Positions 1 to 6,661 of a stretch of DNA of 8,241 bases are shown here, piece after piece. Every line of letters starts with the position of its first letter. Positions within the stretch are counted from its first letter, which is position 1. A program made the position numbers and the translations under genes. Below the pieces are notes generated by a model, which worked only from the letters and a program-made list of their open reading frames with translations, searched no databases and had not been told where the DNA came from. The DNA is from Afipia sp. (GTDB lineage: Bacteria; Pseudomonadota; Alphaproteobacteria; Rhizobiales; Xanthobacteraceae), in contig JAPLPA010000080.1 of the NCBI GenBank assembly GCA_026400415.1, positions 1-8,241 of the forward strand. Direction: 5' to 3'.

Positions 1-856
1 TCGCGGTGCGGGTCTGGTAGCTATAGAGAGAGCGGTGACATGCCGGGTTCAGCCACTGCGCGCCGGCCTGCTGCCAGTTCTGCAGACTGGTACCGTCGAA
101 AATATCGCAAGCGCGCGCGCCTTTGTATTTCGCGCGGCCGGGGCGGAAATACATTCCAGCAGGGCCGCCCAGATAAGACCGGAAACAAAATCCCTCGTCT
201 GACAATTCGACCGCACGATCCGGGTTGCCTTCACCCGACGCAATTGAATCGCCGAGACCTGCGATGAAAACATCACGAACCGCGATCTCGCTGGTCAGAT
301 GCGGCGGTGACGCCGTCCCGCTCGACACATCGACCGCAACATTCGTGGTGCGACCGTAACGGGCGCGAAAATTGATGATCTCGCTGCAGTCGAGCGTCTG
401 CTGGCGCGGGCTCGCTTCCCCATCGTCGAAACTCCACGCGCATGTCGCACCGACCGGCACGGCGCCTGCAAGACGCACCGTGACCGGATGATCGGCCGGC
501 GTGAGATAGCTTTCCTTGGCGCCGTCGCGCGTGCATGGCTCGGTGACGCGCCCGCTAGCGTCGATGCACAAACGGCCCAAGGCGTTGCGCGCCCAGCCGC
601 GTCCGTCGCTCTGCGCCGCCAGCGCTTGCTCGGCGGCAAAAATTGTCTGTCCCGAGAGCGCATCGGCCTGAAGCCGAAAGTCGCGTTCCTCTTTGAATAG
701 CCGGAAGCGGTTGCGCACCTCCCAGGAAATCGAGAACGCATTGTCGGGTGCAGCAGTCGTTGTTTGCGGCGACTGCGCGGCAGTGCGATCGGGTGCGGCG
801 AAGCCCGCCAACAGCAGGATTGCCAGAGCAATGAAATACGCGCGTGACCGGATCAT
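1..856 (-). CDS. Secreted SGNH/GDSL-type hydrolase, C-terminal part outside window
   Basis: Reading the minus strand from the ATG at 856 gives 285 open codons to the window edge, so the gene is partial at its 3' end. Residues 1-28 form a signal peptide (basic MIRSR, then a hydrophobic run ending near TAAQ), so the product is exported. Residues 40-195 look beta-rich and include a C-A-W-S-F-D-D-G stretch (139-146) and four cysteines (97, 108, 139, 157). Residues 200-210 read AGLGDSIASGE, which matches block I of the SGNH hydrolase fold, with Ser204 the predicted nucleophile. The remaining catalytic blocks (Gly, Asn, Asp-x-x-His) should lie beyond the edge. SGNH enzymes cleave esters on lipids or glycans; the substrate here is unknown. 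The GDS motif normally lies near the N-terminus, so the roughly 200 residues before it suggest an added domain. The start is set by the signal peptide; the ribosome site is weak. It lies 99 bases downstream of the broken membrane-protein gene on the same strand. Confidence 0.8.
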   Translation of the reverse strand, partial: MIRSRAYFIALAILLLAGFAAPDRTAAQSPQTTTAAPDNAFSISWEVRNRFRLFKEERDFRLQADALSGQTIFAAEQALAAQSDGRGWARNALGRLCIDASGRVTEPCTRDGAKESYLTPADHPVTVRLAGAVPVGATCAWSFDDGEASPRQQTLDCSEIINFRARYGRTTNVAVDVSSGTASPPHLTSEIAVRDVFIAGLGDSIASGEGNPDRAVELSDEGFCFRSYLGGPAGMYFRPGRAKYKGARACDIFDGTSLQNWQQAGAQWLNPACHRSLYSYQTRTA

Positions 857-955
857 GCCTGTATGAAACTTAAAGGTGGGGCCAAAATGTGGGGAGGTTC
901 GCGACGATAGATCACGTTCAGCGCACGCCACAAGCCTCAACTTGGCGGGCGCTGC

Positions 956-1992
956 TTATTCCGCCGCCTCTTTGGACTTGCGGGCGGGGCTGCGCGAACG
1001 TGGCGCTTCCTTGGCAACCGCTGGTTTGAGGCCATCGCTCTTAACGCTGTTGTACCAGGGCCGCACGACGTTCAGCCAGAGTTCGCGAGACCCCATGATC
1101 GAAATGGCGATAGCGAACGGGATGAAGAAATAGAGGCAGCGATACAATAATAGCGACGCCAGCAATTCTTCCTGTCCCAGCATCGGCAGGCCGATCAGCA
1201 TGGCGGCATCGAACACGCCAAGGCTACCCGGCGCATGACTGGCGAAACCGAGCAGCGTCGCCAGAATAAAGACAACGGCCAGCGTGACGAAATCGAGATC
1301 GGGACTGACGGGCGCCAGCAGGTACATGGCGAGTGCGCAAAAACCTAGATCGACGACGCCGATAAAAATCTGCAGCAATGTGAGAGGAGCTGGCGGCAGC
1401 TTGACCATCCAGCCGTCGCGGCCGAGTTCACGGCGCTTCTGTCCGGTTGCGATCCAGATGATGTAAGTCGAGATGCCGCCGAGAATACCTGCGCCGATGA
1501 GTTGATTGATTGTTTCGGGAAGCAGATCGATGGAAGCCGCCGCGGCCGGATGCCAGATCATGCCAAAGCCAAGCACGAATGTATTGCCGAGCCAGACGCG
1601 TTCAATCCCCAGTCGGAATAAATGCGAAATCGGATCGCTCCGCCCGTGAATACCGTGGCACCGATATTGTGACCGATGACGTAACTGCAAAAACTCGCAA
1701 GCGCCGCGACACGATAAGGAACGCGGTTCTTGCCGATGGTGCGCAACGCAAACAGGTCGTAGAACGTCAGCGTAAAAAACGCGCCGGCGACGCACAACGC
1801 CGCCATTGCAATCTGGTGTTCGGATTTATCGGCGAGCGCCGACAGCAGCTTGTATTTGTCCACGCCCTTGAGGGTGCGGTACAGATGCATGATCGCAATG
1901 GTCACGATGATGAGGCTTGCGGCGATTCCGAGCCGTTTCCAGCCGATCCGTTCCTTGATAACACGCCGGAGCTTGTTCAGCAGTCGTTGCAT
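956..1992 (-). pseudogene. Frameshifted flippase-like membrane protein (lysylphosphatidylglycerol synthase TM family, UPF0104/AglD-like)
   Basis: Two minus-strand frames together make one multi-pass membrane protein of the MprF N-terminal-like (PF03706-type) family. The first frame starts at 1992 with a good GGGAGG site four bases upstream and carries family-like sequence to Ala132 (codon 1599-1597): a TM helix at about 22-38, then TFYDLFALRTIG and IGHNIGATVFTGGAIRFRIY. Sense then resumes in the next frame at the Trp codon 1594-1592 (WLGNTFVLGFGMIW) and runs 212 codons to TAA at 958-956, including LLGFASHAPGSLGVFDAAML and a basic C-tail. Family members, as I remember them, have about 14 residues between the WGLNA and WLGN motifs that are absent here. 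That fits loss of about 40 bases at 1595-1597, which also shifts the frame. As written, translation ends after 144 residues at 1558. Relatives are thought to move or modify membrane lipids; many lack the MprF synthase domain. A sequencing error cannot be excluded. Confidence 0.8.
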
Positions 1993-2008
1993 TCATCCTC
2001 CCGGCAGG

Positions 2009-2039
2009 GCGCAGCCGTCAGCCATCAAGAAGGCTGCGC
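2009..2039 (-). repeat. Perfect 8-bp inverted repeat in the leader of the broken membrane-protein gene
   Basis: GCGCAGCC at 2009-2016 is the exact reverse complement of GGCTGCGC at 2032-2039, with a 15-base loop. On the minus strand the hairpin ends seven bases before the GGGAGG ribosome site of the gene starting at 1992. A competing smaller stem (AGCC/GGCT) can form using the first arm and part of the loop. This could be a leader structure affecting translation, or chance. There is no T-run, so it is not a typical terminator. Confidence 0.45.
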
Positions 2040-2067
2040 GCATCGACCGCGACGGGACTCATACGCG

Positions 2068-2097
2068 AAAACTCCAGCAGGGAAAATAGGGAGTTTT
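2068..2097. repeat. Perfect 8-bp inverted repeat, operator-like or weak AT-rich hairpin
   Basis: AAAACTCC at 2068-2075 pairs exactly with GGAGTTTT at 2090-2097 across a 14-base spacer. It lies about 75 bases upstream of the membrane-protein start at 1992, in the only sizeable gap of this region (1993-2207). Arm spacing of about two helical turns would suit a dimeric regulator. On the plus strand it is followed by TTC, so a weak terminator is also possible, but no plus-strand gene precedes it. Confidence 0.35.
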
Positions 2098-2158
2098 TCA
2101 AGTTTTCATCGCCGTCAACGCTGTGAGGTCGGCAATAAATCGCTCGTCTGTCATGCAA

Positions 2159-2179
2159 ACATCATGACGAAAATGATGT
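2159..2179 (-). terminator. Possible weak stem-loop downstream of the four-helix membrane protein
   Basis: ACATCAT (2159-2165) and ATGATGT (2173-2179) form a perfect 7-bp stem with a 7-base loop. It lies 28 bases past the stop codon of the minus-strand gene ending at 2208. On the minus strand the stem is followed only by TTTG and is AT-rich, so terminator activity would be weak at best. Confidence 0.25.
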
Positions 2180-2207
2180 GTCAGCATATCCGATTCGAGC
2201 GGCTTTT

Positions 2208-2642
2208 TTACACCCGCCGAAGCGCGAAGTGCGCGCCGCAAAACGCCATCACCGCGCCGATACATAAAGCCGCGACACCGGCAAGAACGCCCGACAAACT
2301 CGGCACCGCGCTCGGTGCAGAGGCGGCCTGTCCCGCAGTGGCCAGCATCAGCACGGCGATACCTGCAAGCAATTGGCGCATGTGAAGGGAAATTTTACCT
2401 GACACAGAATCGCCCATCAGCTTGGAAGTGAAGTAACCAGCGACGAATGACGCTGCTGCGAGCAGCCACCACGCAACGGCGGCGGTCGCCGGGATCATAC
2501 CGCCTGCGTTTGGCTGCCATAGATCGCCGAGATTGAGATTGAATCGCTGAATCAGGATATGAACCGCAAGCGCCAGCAGCACGCCGAAAATCGTCGCGGC
2601 GGCGAGAATGATATGGCGGGGAAAATAAGTCGCGTCGGCCAT
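2208..2642 (-). CDS. Small four-helix integral membrane protein, unknown function
   Basis: This is a 144-residue protein with four predicted membrane helices at about 11-31, 50-73, 91-108 and 115-141. A short polar loop lies at 32-48 (RFNLNLGDLWQPNAGG) and a positively charged or amphipathic loop at 74-90. Helix 3 is followed by an AQAAS/AP-rich linker. I do not recognise a named family and see no catalytic motif. The start at 2642 gives an N-terminus of sensible length (MADATYFPRH, then helix 1), but no clear ribosome site precedes it. It is divergent from the gene at 2740, with 97 bases between the two starts that must hold both promoters. The next minus-strand gene starts 215 bases downstream, so co-transcription is doubtful. 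Confidence 0.75.
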   Translation of the reverse strand: MADATYFPRHIILAAATIFGVLLALAVHILIQRFNLNLGDLWQPNAGGMIPATAAVAWWLLAAASFVAGYFTSKLMGDSVSGKISLHMRQLLAGIAVLMLATAGQAASAPSAVPSLSGVLAGVAALCIGAVMAFCGAHFALRRV

Positions 2643-2739
2643 GCTGTGCTGTTTGGTGCGGGTGCGGGGACTGCTATGGAGTTGTAAGATAGAGATGTGG
2701 CGGCATGCAAGCTGCGCTTCCTGAGTTTGAGGTTTTAGA

Positions 2740-3363
2740 ATGCCGTCTCGCTTAAGTGAAATGTTTCAGGTAACGCCAAAGCCGCCGAGCGAGTCAGCTG
2801 GCGACGGTGCGACTTATACATTTAAGCCGACACTCGTCGGTGGCGCGCGGCAGTTCGCACTCACCGACGACGGCCTGTCATGGCAAGCGCCCGGTAAATC
2901 CGGCATTTGGCCGCTCGACAAGATCGCTGCGATCCGGCTGTCGTATCGTCCGATCTCGATGCAATCCAATCGCTTTCGCGCCGACATCGAGGATTCGCGT
3001 GGCGAGCGCGTCACGCTGTTCTCGACGACATGGCACACCATCGCGCTCATGGCCCGGCAGGACGGCGGCTACCGCTCATTCATTGTCGAGCTGCACCGCC
3101 GTCTCAAAGCGGCGGGATGCAACGTGTTTCTGATCGCCGGAATCAATCCGAAGATTTATATGGCTGGACTTGCGCTGGTGGCGCTGGTCGCCGTCGCAAT
3201 GGCGGGGCTTCTGATCCGCGCGTTGTTGACCGGTGAATTTGCTGGGGCGCTTTTTCTGCTCGGGTTTGCGGGATTGTTTGCCTGGCAGATCGGCGGGTTT
3301 ATGAAACGCAATAGGCCGCGCACCTATACGCTCGATGCATTGCCGATGGATGTGTTGCCGTAG
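2740..3363 (+). CDS. Two-helix membrane protein with soluble N-terminal domain, unknown function
   Basis: This is a 207-residue protein. Residues 1-25 are polar and probably flexible. Residues 26-125 look like a compact alternating-strand domain (YTFKPTLVGGARQFALTDDG, then GIWPLDKIAAIRLSYRP, then RVTLFSTTW) followed by a helix (YRSFIVELHRRLKAAG). The strand pattern and final helix recall bacterial PH-like domains, but that is only an impression from secondary-structure pattern. Two membrane helices follow at about 139-162 and 168-186, and a short basic tail (KRNRPRTY) suggests that both ends are cytoplasmic. The ATG at 2740 has a GAGG site seven bases upstream (2729-2732); an internal ATG at 2761 is less well placed. 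The small secreted protein starts 36 bases after its stop on the same strand, so the two are likely co-transcribed. Confidence 0.75.
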   Translation: MPSRLSEMFQVTPKPPSESAGDGATYTFKPTLVGGARQFALTDDGLSWQAPGKSGIWPLDKIAAIRLSYRPISMQSNRFRADIEDSRGERVTLFSTTWHTIALMARQDGGYRSFIVELHRRLKAAGCNVFLIAGINPKIYMAGLALVALVAVAMAGLLIRALLTGEFAGALFLLGFAGLFAWQIGGFMKRNRPRTYTLDALPMDVLP

Positions 3364-3399
3364 TTTATTGAATTTTTTCACAAAGATCTGGAGGATTGC

Positions 3400-3813
3400 T
3401 TGAATTATTTCAGGAAGATTTCAGTTGGCATTTTGGCCAGTCTTTCAATTTTCTACAGCGCCGATGTTTTGGCGGGTTCGAATTCATTTTCGCGAAACGC
3501 GACCTCTGGCCGGCCTGCGCGTATCGCGGTTTATCATTCGTGGGACCCGCAAACCTGCCGGTCGTTAAGCGCGACAATGAATGTGCTGTCGAAGCCGTCG
3601 CATGGCGTCCTTATTCCGCGAGTTGTTCCTCACGTGATTACGACATCGCGTTTCGGCACGGTTCAAAATTGCGTGGGCAAGCCCATCAAGGCCCTGCAAA
3701 TCGATTACAAATCGACGCCGGAATTTCGTGGCACCGACACCTTTGCAATCGATGTGACATTTGGTTGGGAGGGGCGACGCGATACCGACACGTATACGAT
3801 GACCGTGCAGTAA
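3400..3813 (+). CDS. Small secreted protein with Ig-like beta-sandwich pattern, TTG start
   Basis: This is a 137-residue protein. The TTG at 3400 is chosen because GGAGG lies five bases upstream (3390-3394) and it is the start that supplies a complete signal peptide: NYFRK, a hydrophobic core ILASLSIFYS, and an ADVLA cleavage site near residue 25. The mature part is about 112 residues, with two cysteines (53 and 91) that could form a disulfide in the periplasm. The sequence SKPSHGVLIPR, then IDYKSTPEFRGTDTFAIDV, and the ending TYTMTV has the repeat-unit look of bacterial Ig/cadherin-like domains (P-x-x-G, then Y-x-P-x-x-x-F-x-G-x-D-x-F). I recall similar single-domain hypothetical proteins in Bradyrhizobium relatives, but no function. 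It probably shares a transcript with the membrane protein just upstream. Confidence 0.75.
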   Translation: MNYFRKISVGILASLSIFYSADVLAGSNSFSRNATSGRPARIAVYHSWDPQTCRSLSATMNVLSKPSHGVLIPRVVPHVITTSRFGTVQNCVGKPIKALQIDYKSTPEFRGTDTFAIDVTFGWEGRRDTDTYTMTVQ

Positions 3814-3832
3814 AGGTGTTTCGGGGTCAGCT

Positions 3833-3861
3833 CGGCCGGGCGTGGTTGGCCGGCCCGGCCG
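3833..3861. terminator. GC-rich inverted repeat between convergent genes, candidate bidirectional terminator
   Basis: CGGCCGGGC at 3833-3841 and GCCCGGCCG at 3853-3861 are exact reverse complements with an 11-base loop. It lies 19 bases past the plus-strand stop (3813) and 60 bases past the minus-strand stop (3922), between two convergent genes. There is no T-run on either side, so it is not a canonical intrinsic terminator. A second small stem (GATGAT-GGGG-ATCATC, 3865-3880) follows directly. Confidence 0.5.
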
Positions 3862-3921
3862 CCCGATGATGGGGATCATCTCCCGGCGGCGGCTGACCGT
3901 AGCGGAGGATTTGATACGCGC

Positions 3922-4317
3922 CTAGAGCGCGGCCGCGATGCAGTCGATCTCGATGTCGAAAGGTCCCGGCCATTGCGGCACGCAGACGAAAATTCTGGCG
4001 GGCGGGTTTTTCGGAAAATACCTTGCATAGATCGCATTCACCGTCGCGAACTTCTCGACCGACGTACAATAGACGTTGCACTTCAGCACGTTTTCCATCG
4101 ATGATCCCGCGGTTTCCACACACAGTTTCAACTGCTCGAGGACAAGTTCGGTCTGACGTTCAATCGGCGCGTCGATGACTTCTCCCGTGGCTGGATCGAA
4201 CGGCGGAAAGCCTGACACATAGATCGTGTCGCCGAGGCGTGTGACAGCCGAGGTCGGTGCCTTCCAGCGTTCGAGATAGGTCGACAGGGGCTCGACGCGG
4301 ATGACTTCTCGCTTCAT
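3922..4317 (-). CDS. RidA-family (YjgF/YER057c/UK114) imine/enamine deaminase-like protein
   Basis: This is 131 residues, the usual length for a RidA subunit; family members are trimers with the active site between subunits. Visible family marks are YVSGFPPFDPATGE (33-46), the long helix with E-x-Q-L-K-L-C-V-E-T-A-G (around 60-71), NVLKCNVYCTS (76-86), P-A-R-I-F (106-110) with Arg108 equivalent to the substrate-carboxylate-binding arginine of E. coli RidA, and IEID with Glu123 in the place of the conserved glutamate. RidA hydrolyses reactive 2-aminoacrylate and other enamines or imines to keto acids and ammonia. The conserved Arg supports the deaminase class, although PQWPGPFDIEID differs from the E. 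coli segment, so it may be a Rid subgroup rather than RidA proper. An AAGGAAA site lies seven bases before the ATG at 4317. The SixA-like gene ends 105 bases upstream on the same strand. Confidence 0.88.
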   Translation of the reverse strand: MKREVIRVEPLSTYLERWKAPTSAVTRLGDTIYVSGFPPFDPATGEVIDAPIERQTELVLEQLKLCVETAGSSMENVLKCNVYCTSVEKFATVNAIYARYFPKNPPARIFVCVPQWPGPFDIEIDCIAAAL

Positions 4318-4422
4318 TGGGGATTTCCTTCGCGTCTTATTTTTCTGATCGCACGCACAAAACGGTTAGAGCCGGGGGAAACGATTCTGCTTCGAGGGAT
4401 GATGGGGTGTGAAGCAACGCCG

Positions 4423-4956
4423 TTACGTATGGTCCGACCATTCTTTCAGCAGTTTCGGGCTGACGAAGCGTTCCAACGAGCCTTTGCGGAATCCCACATC
4501 GCTCCAGTCTTCGACAGTGAAATCGATCACGATAACGCCAGTCGTCGGAAGGTTCGCGGCCAGTGCCTGTCGCCCCGCCATTTCGCCGGCCGCGATCAGC
4601 GCAAGCCCCAGTTCGTGCAACGACGGATTGTGCGCGACGATCATCAGGACTTTCGGATCGGCGATTCCGGCGGCGTGGATCATCGTCAGTAAATCACCGG
4701 CATCGGCACTATAGAGTTCGTCGCGATGCTCGACGCGTGTGGTCGTGAACGATTTAGCCAGAATGTCCCAGGTTTGCTGCGCGCGGTGTGCTGTCGACAC
4801 CCAGGCGAGGTCCGGCGTGAAGCTGTTTCGTGCCAGCCACTGCCCGACATCGTGAGCGTCTTGCGTGCCCCGCTTGTCAAGTCGGCGATCGACGTCGCGT
4901 CCGGAGGGCGCAGAGTGTTCGGTCTTGGCATGACGCAGCAGAATCAACCGGCGCAT
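4423..4956 (-). CDS. sixA: SixA-like phosphohistidine phosphatase (histidine phosphatase superfamily)
   Basis: The 177-residue protein starts MRRLILLRHAKTEHS. The R-H-A triad (Arg8, His9) is the SixA version of the RHG motif, with His9 the residue that takes up the phosphate. Supporting residues are Arg58 in STAHRAQQT, the HRDELYSA segment (77-84) that carries the acidic residue, and His109 in VAHNPSLHE. Length and motif order match SixA, which removes phosphate from phosphohistidine proteins; E. coli SixA acts on the nitrogen phosphotransferase system, and the target here is not known. The open frame extends far upstream without a stop, but the ATG at 4956 is the right start because the catalytic strand begins immediately after it, as in relatives; the frame before it overlaps the divergent oxidoreductase gene. 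The ribosome site is weak. It is divergent from the FAD oxidoreductase and may be co-transcribed with the RidA-like gene. Confidence 0.88.
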   Translation of the reverse strand: MRRLILLRHAKTEHSAPSGRDVDRRLDKRGTQDAHDVGQWLARNSFTPDLAWVSTAHRAQQTWDILAKSFTTTRVEHRDELYSADAGDLLTMIHAAGIADPKVLMIVAHNPSLHELGLALIAAGEMAGRQALAANLPTTGVIVIDFTVEDWSDVGFRKGSLERFVSPKLLKEWSDHT

Positions 4957-5007
4957 CGTGCGATCTCGTTTTCTCTCGGGGTCACTTGAGCGCTCGTGTT
5001 GGGTGTC

Positions 5008-5036
5008 TTGGACTGGAGACGATCTCGGAATAGTGT
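5008..5036 (+). promoter_or_regulatory. Weak candidate sigma-70 promoter for the FAD oxidoreductase
   Basis: TTGGAC (5008-5013) and TAGTGT (5031-5036) are 17 bases apart, about 90 bases before the ATG at 5125, in the 168-base gap between divergent genes. The boxes match the consensus only partly, so this is a positional guess. Confidence 0.25.
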
Positions 5037-5124
5037 ACAAGGCAGCCAAGGACAAGGTGACACGATTTCGCCTCACGATTCCAAGTCGGTCACCGTCTCG
5101 CCACACGGACCTCACGCGGCCAAA

Positions 5125-6543
5125 ATGACGAACGAAGCGAATGGCATAACGGCTTTTCCGGGCGAACCCGCCCGCCCGCAGCTGACCTTCAATCTCGACG
5201 TCGATATTGTGGTTGTCGGCGGCGGATTGGCCGGTCTGACCGCAGCGCGCGAGGCGGCTGCAAAAGGCGCCAGTGTCGTCGTTCTGGAAAGCCGGCGCGT
5301 CGGCTGGAATGCATCTGGAAACAATCTCGGCACCGTGATGCCGGGCTTCGGCGTTCCAATCGCCGACATCATCGAGCGTATCGGCTACGACGACGCGCGC
5401 GAACTCTGGAAACTTTCGCAGGAAGGCGCGGATTATGTGCGCGCTGCCGCCACCGACGACGCCATGCGCGATGTCGCGCTGACGGACGGTGCGCTTGAGG
5501 TCTCGAACGTCGATGCCGGTGAGCAATTGATTGGCCGGCTGCAAACACTCAGCGAGGATTTCGCTACCGAGGTCGAAGGTTGGCAGATCGACCGCGTGCG
5601 GGAAAGCCTCAAGACACAGCGTTATTTTCACGCGATTCATTATCCGAAAGCGTTTCAGGTCGACGGGCGGCAATATGTACACGGCCTCGCGGAGCTGGCG
5701 GAAAAAGCCGGCGTGAAAATTTTTGAAGAGACGCCGGTGATGAAGGTTGATCCCGACGGGGTCCGCAAGCGCGTCTACACGCAATTCTCGATGCTGCGAT
5801 GCTCTCACATTATTCTTGCGGGCAATGTCCATCTCGGATCGCCCGCGCTGCGTCTTACCGCAACGCTGCTGCCGACATGGCGATACGCGGCTTTAACCGA
5901 GCCGCTCGGCGCGGGGCTTGCGGATGCTATCGCCTATCGGGGATCGGTCATGGACACCGACGGTGTCGATCAGTTCCGCATTGTCGATGGCGACAGATTG
6001 CTTTGGTCGAGCCACGAGACAACCCGGCAGGGCGACGCACGTCGCTACGGCCGCAAACTCAGCAGGCGGATCGCCACAATTTTCCCTACGCTCGGAAAGC
6101 CAGCAATTTCAAAGACTTGGAGTGGTGTATTCGGCCAGACAGTCCATGGCATGCCGCAGATCGGTGAGCTTCGCAAAGGGATGTGGGTCGTGAGCGGGTT
6201 TGGCCGCCAGGGCCTGAACACGTCGGCGATGGGCGGCCAACTGGTCGCGCGCAGCATTCTTTGGGGTGACGATCGCTGGCGTTTGTTGTCGCCGTTCGAA
6301 CTTGTCTGGGCCGGCGGATCGGCGGGTCGCGTGGCGCAAGCCTTCCACACATGGACGCGAGGCAGGTCGGCGGCGAAGGGCGCGCTGTCTCGTTTTCGGG
6401 AGCGCTCTCGTGCGCGCCAAGTTGTAAGAGAACGCGCGCGCGAAATTCGATTGGCGGCGGCGCAAGCGCGGGTTCAGGCTGACCGGGAACGTGCGGCAGC
6501 CGCCATGCGGCAATCCGACGACAGCGGTTCGGCCAGTGCGTAG
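5125..6543 (+). CDS. DAO-type FAD-dependent oxidoreductase (amine/amino-acid oxidase-like) with basic C-terminal tail
   Basis: From the ATG at 5125 the protein has 472 residues. The FAD Rossmann motif DIVVVGGGLAGLTAAREA lies at 27-44 (G-G-G-L-A-G at 32-37), and Glu55 at the end of the second strand binds the adenosine ribose. WNASGNNLGTVMPGF (61-75) and the C-terminal FAD motif WVVSGFGRQGLNTSAMGGQLVA (354-375) are typical of the DAO family, which includes glycine oxidase and gamma-glutamylputrescine oxidase. The substrate cannot be read from sequence, though a small amine or amino acid is the usual case. There is no signal peptide, so it is cytoplasmic. Residues about 411-465 form an Arg/Ala-rich, probably helical tail, not usual in the family. 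The frame opens at a GTG at 4996, but the 43 extra residues look non-coding and lack a ribosome site, so 5125 is preferred. It is divergent from the SixA-like gene. Confidence 0.85.
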   Translation: MTNEANGITAFPGEPARPQLTFNLDVDIVVVGGGLAGLTAAREAAAKGASVVVLESRRVGWNASGNNLGTVMPGFGVPIADIIERIGYDDARELWKLSQEGADYVRAAATDDAMRDVALTDGALEVSNVDAGEQLIGRLQTLSEDFATEVEGWQIDRVRESLKTQRYFHAIHYPKAFQVDGRQYVHGLAELAEKAGVKIFEETPVMKVDPDGVRKRVYTQFSMLRCSHIILAGNVHLGSPALRLTATLLPTWRYAALTEPLGAGLADAIAYRGSVMDTDGVDQFRIVDGDRLLWSSHETTRQGDARRYGRKLSRRIATIFPTLGKPAISKTWSGVFGQTVHGMPQIGELRKGMWVVSGFGRQGLNTSAMGGQLVARSILWGDDRWRLLSPFELVWAGGSAGRVAQAFHTWTRGRSAAKGALSRFRERSRARQVVRERAREIRLAAAQARVQADRERAAAAMRQSDDSGSASA

Positions 6544-6661
6544 GCATAACGCCGCTCGCGTGAACGTGAGTAATAAGGTTTCGGGATCATGTAACTATTT
6601 GGCGTCGCGGGCGTAACTGATGGCAGACACTCTCTTTTCCGAATTGCACGGAGCTTTCACA

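Noticed and set aside
295..831. Open minus-strand frame of 178 codons
   Set aside because: It is Arg/Ser-rich shadow sequence; the neighbouring minus frame gives a signal peptide and a GDS motif and is the real gene.
1510..2385. Open plus-strand frame of 291 codons
   Set aside because: It is antisense to two membrane-protein genes and has a scrambled polar composition with no domain.
3833..3880. REP-like or CRISPR-like repeat
   Set aside because: The hairpins occur once each in the window; there is no repeated unit or spacer array.
5056..5094. GGTGAC/GTCACC inverted repeat before the FAD oxidoreductase
   Set aside because: Only six bases per arm with a 27-base gap, which is expected by chance in GC-rich DNA.
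4996..5124. Longer N-terminus of the FAD oxidoreductase from GTG 4996
   Set aside because: The 43 added residues are polar and low in family character, there is no ribosome site, and the Rossmann motif sits at the usual distance from the ATG at 5125.
4957..5832. Extended minus-strand frame upstream of the SixA-like gene
   Set aside because: It runs antisense through the FAD oxidoreductase gene and the SixA catalytic strand starts right at the ATG at 4956.
6620..6661. Alternative msrB start at 6620
   Set aside because: It would put 14 polar residues before the signal peptide; GGAG at 6650-6653 favours the ATG at 6662.
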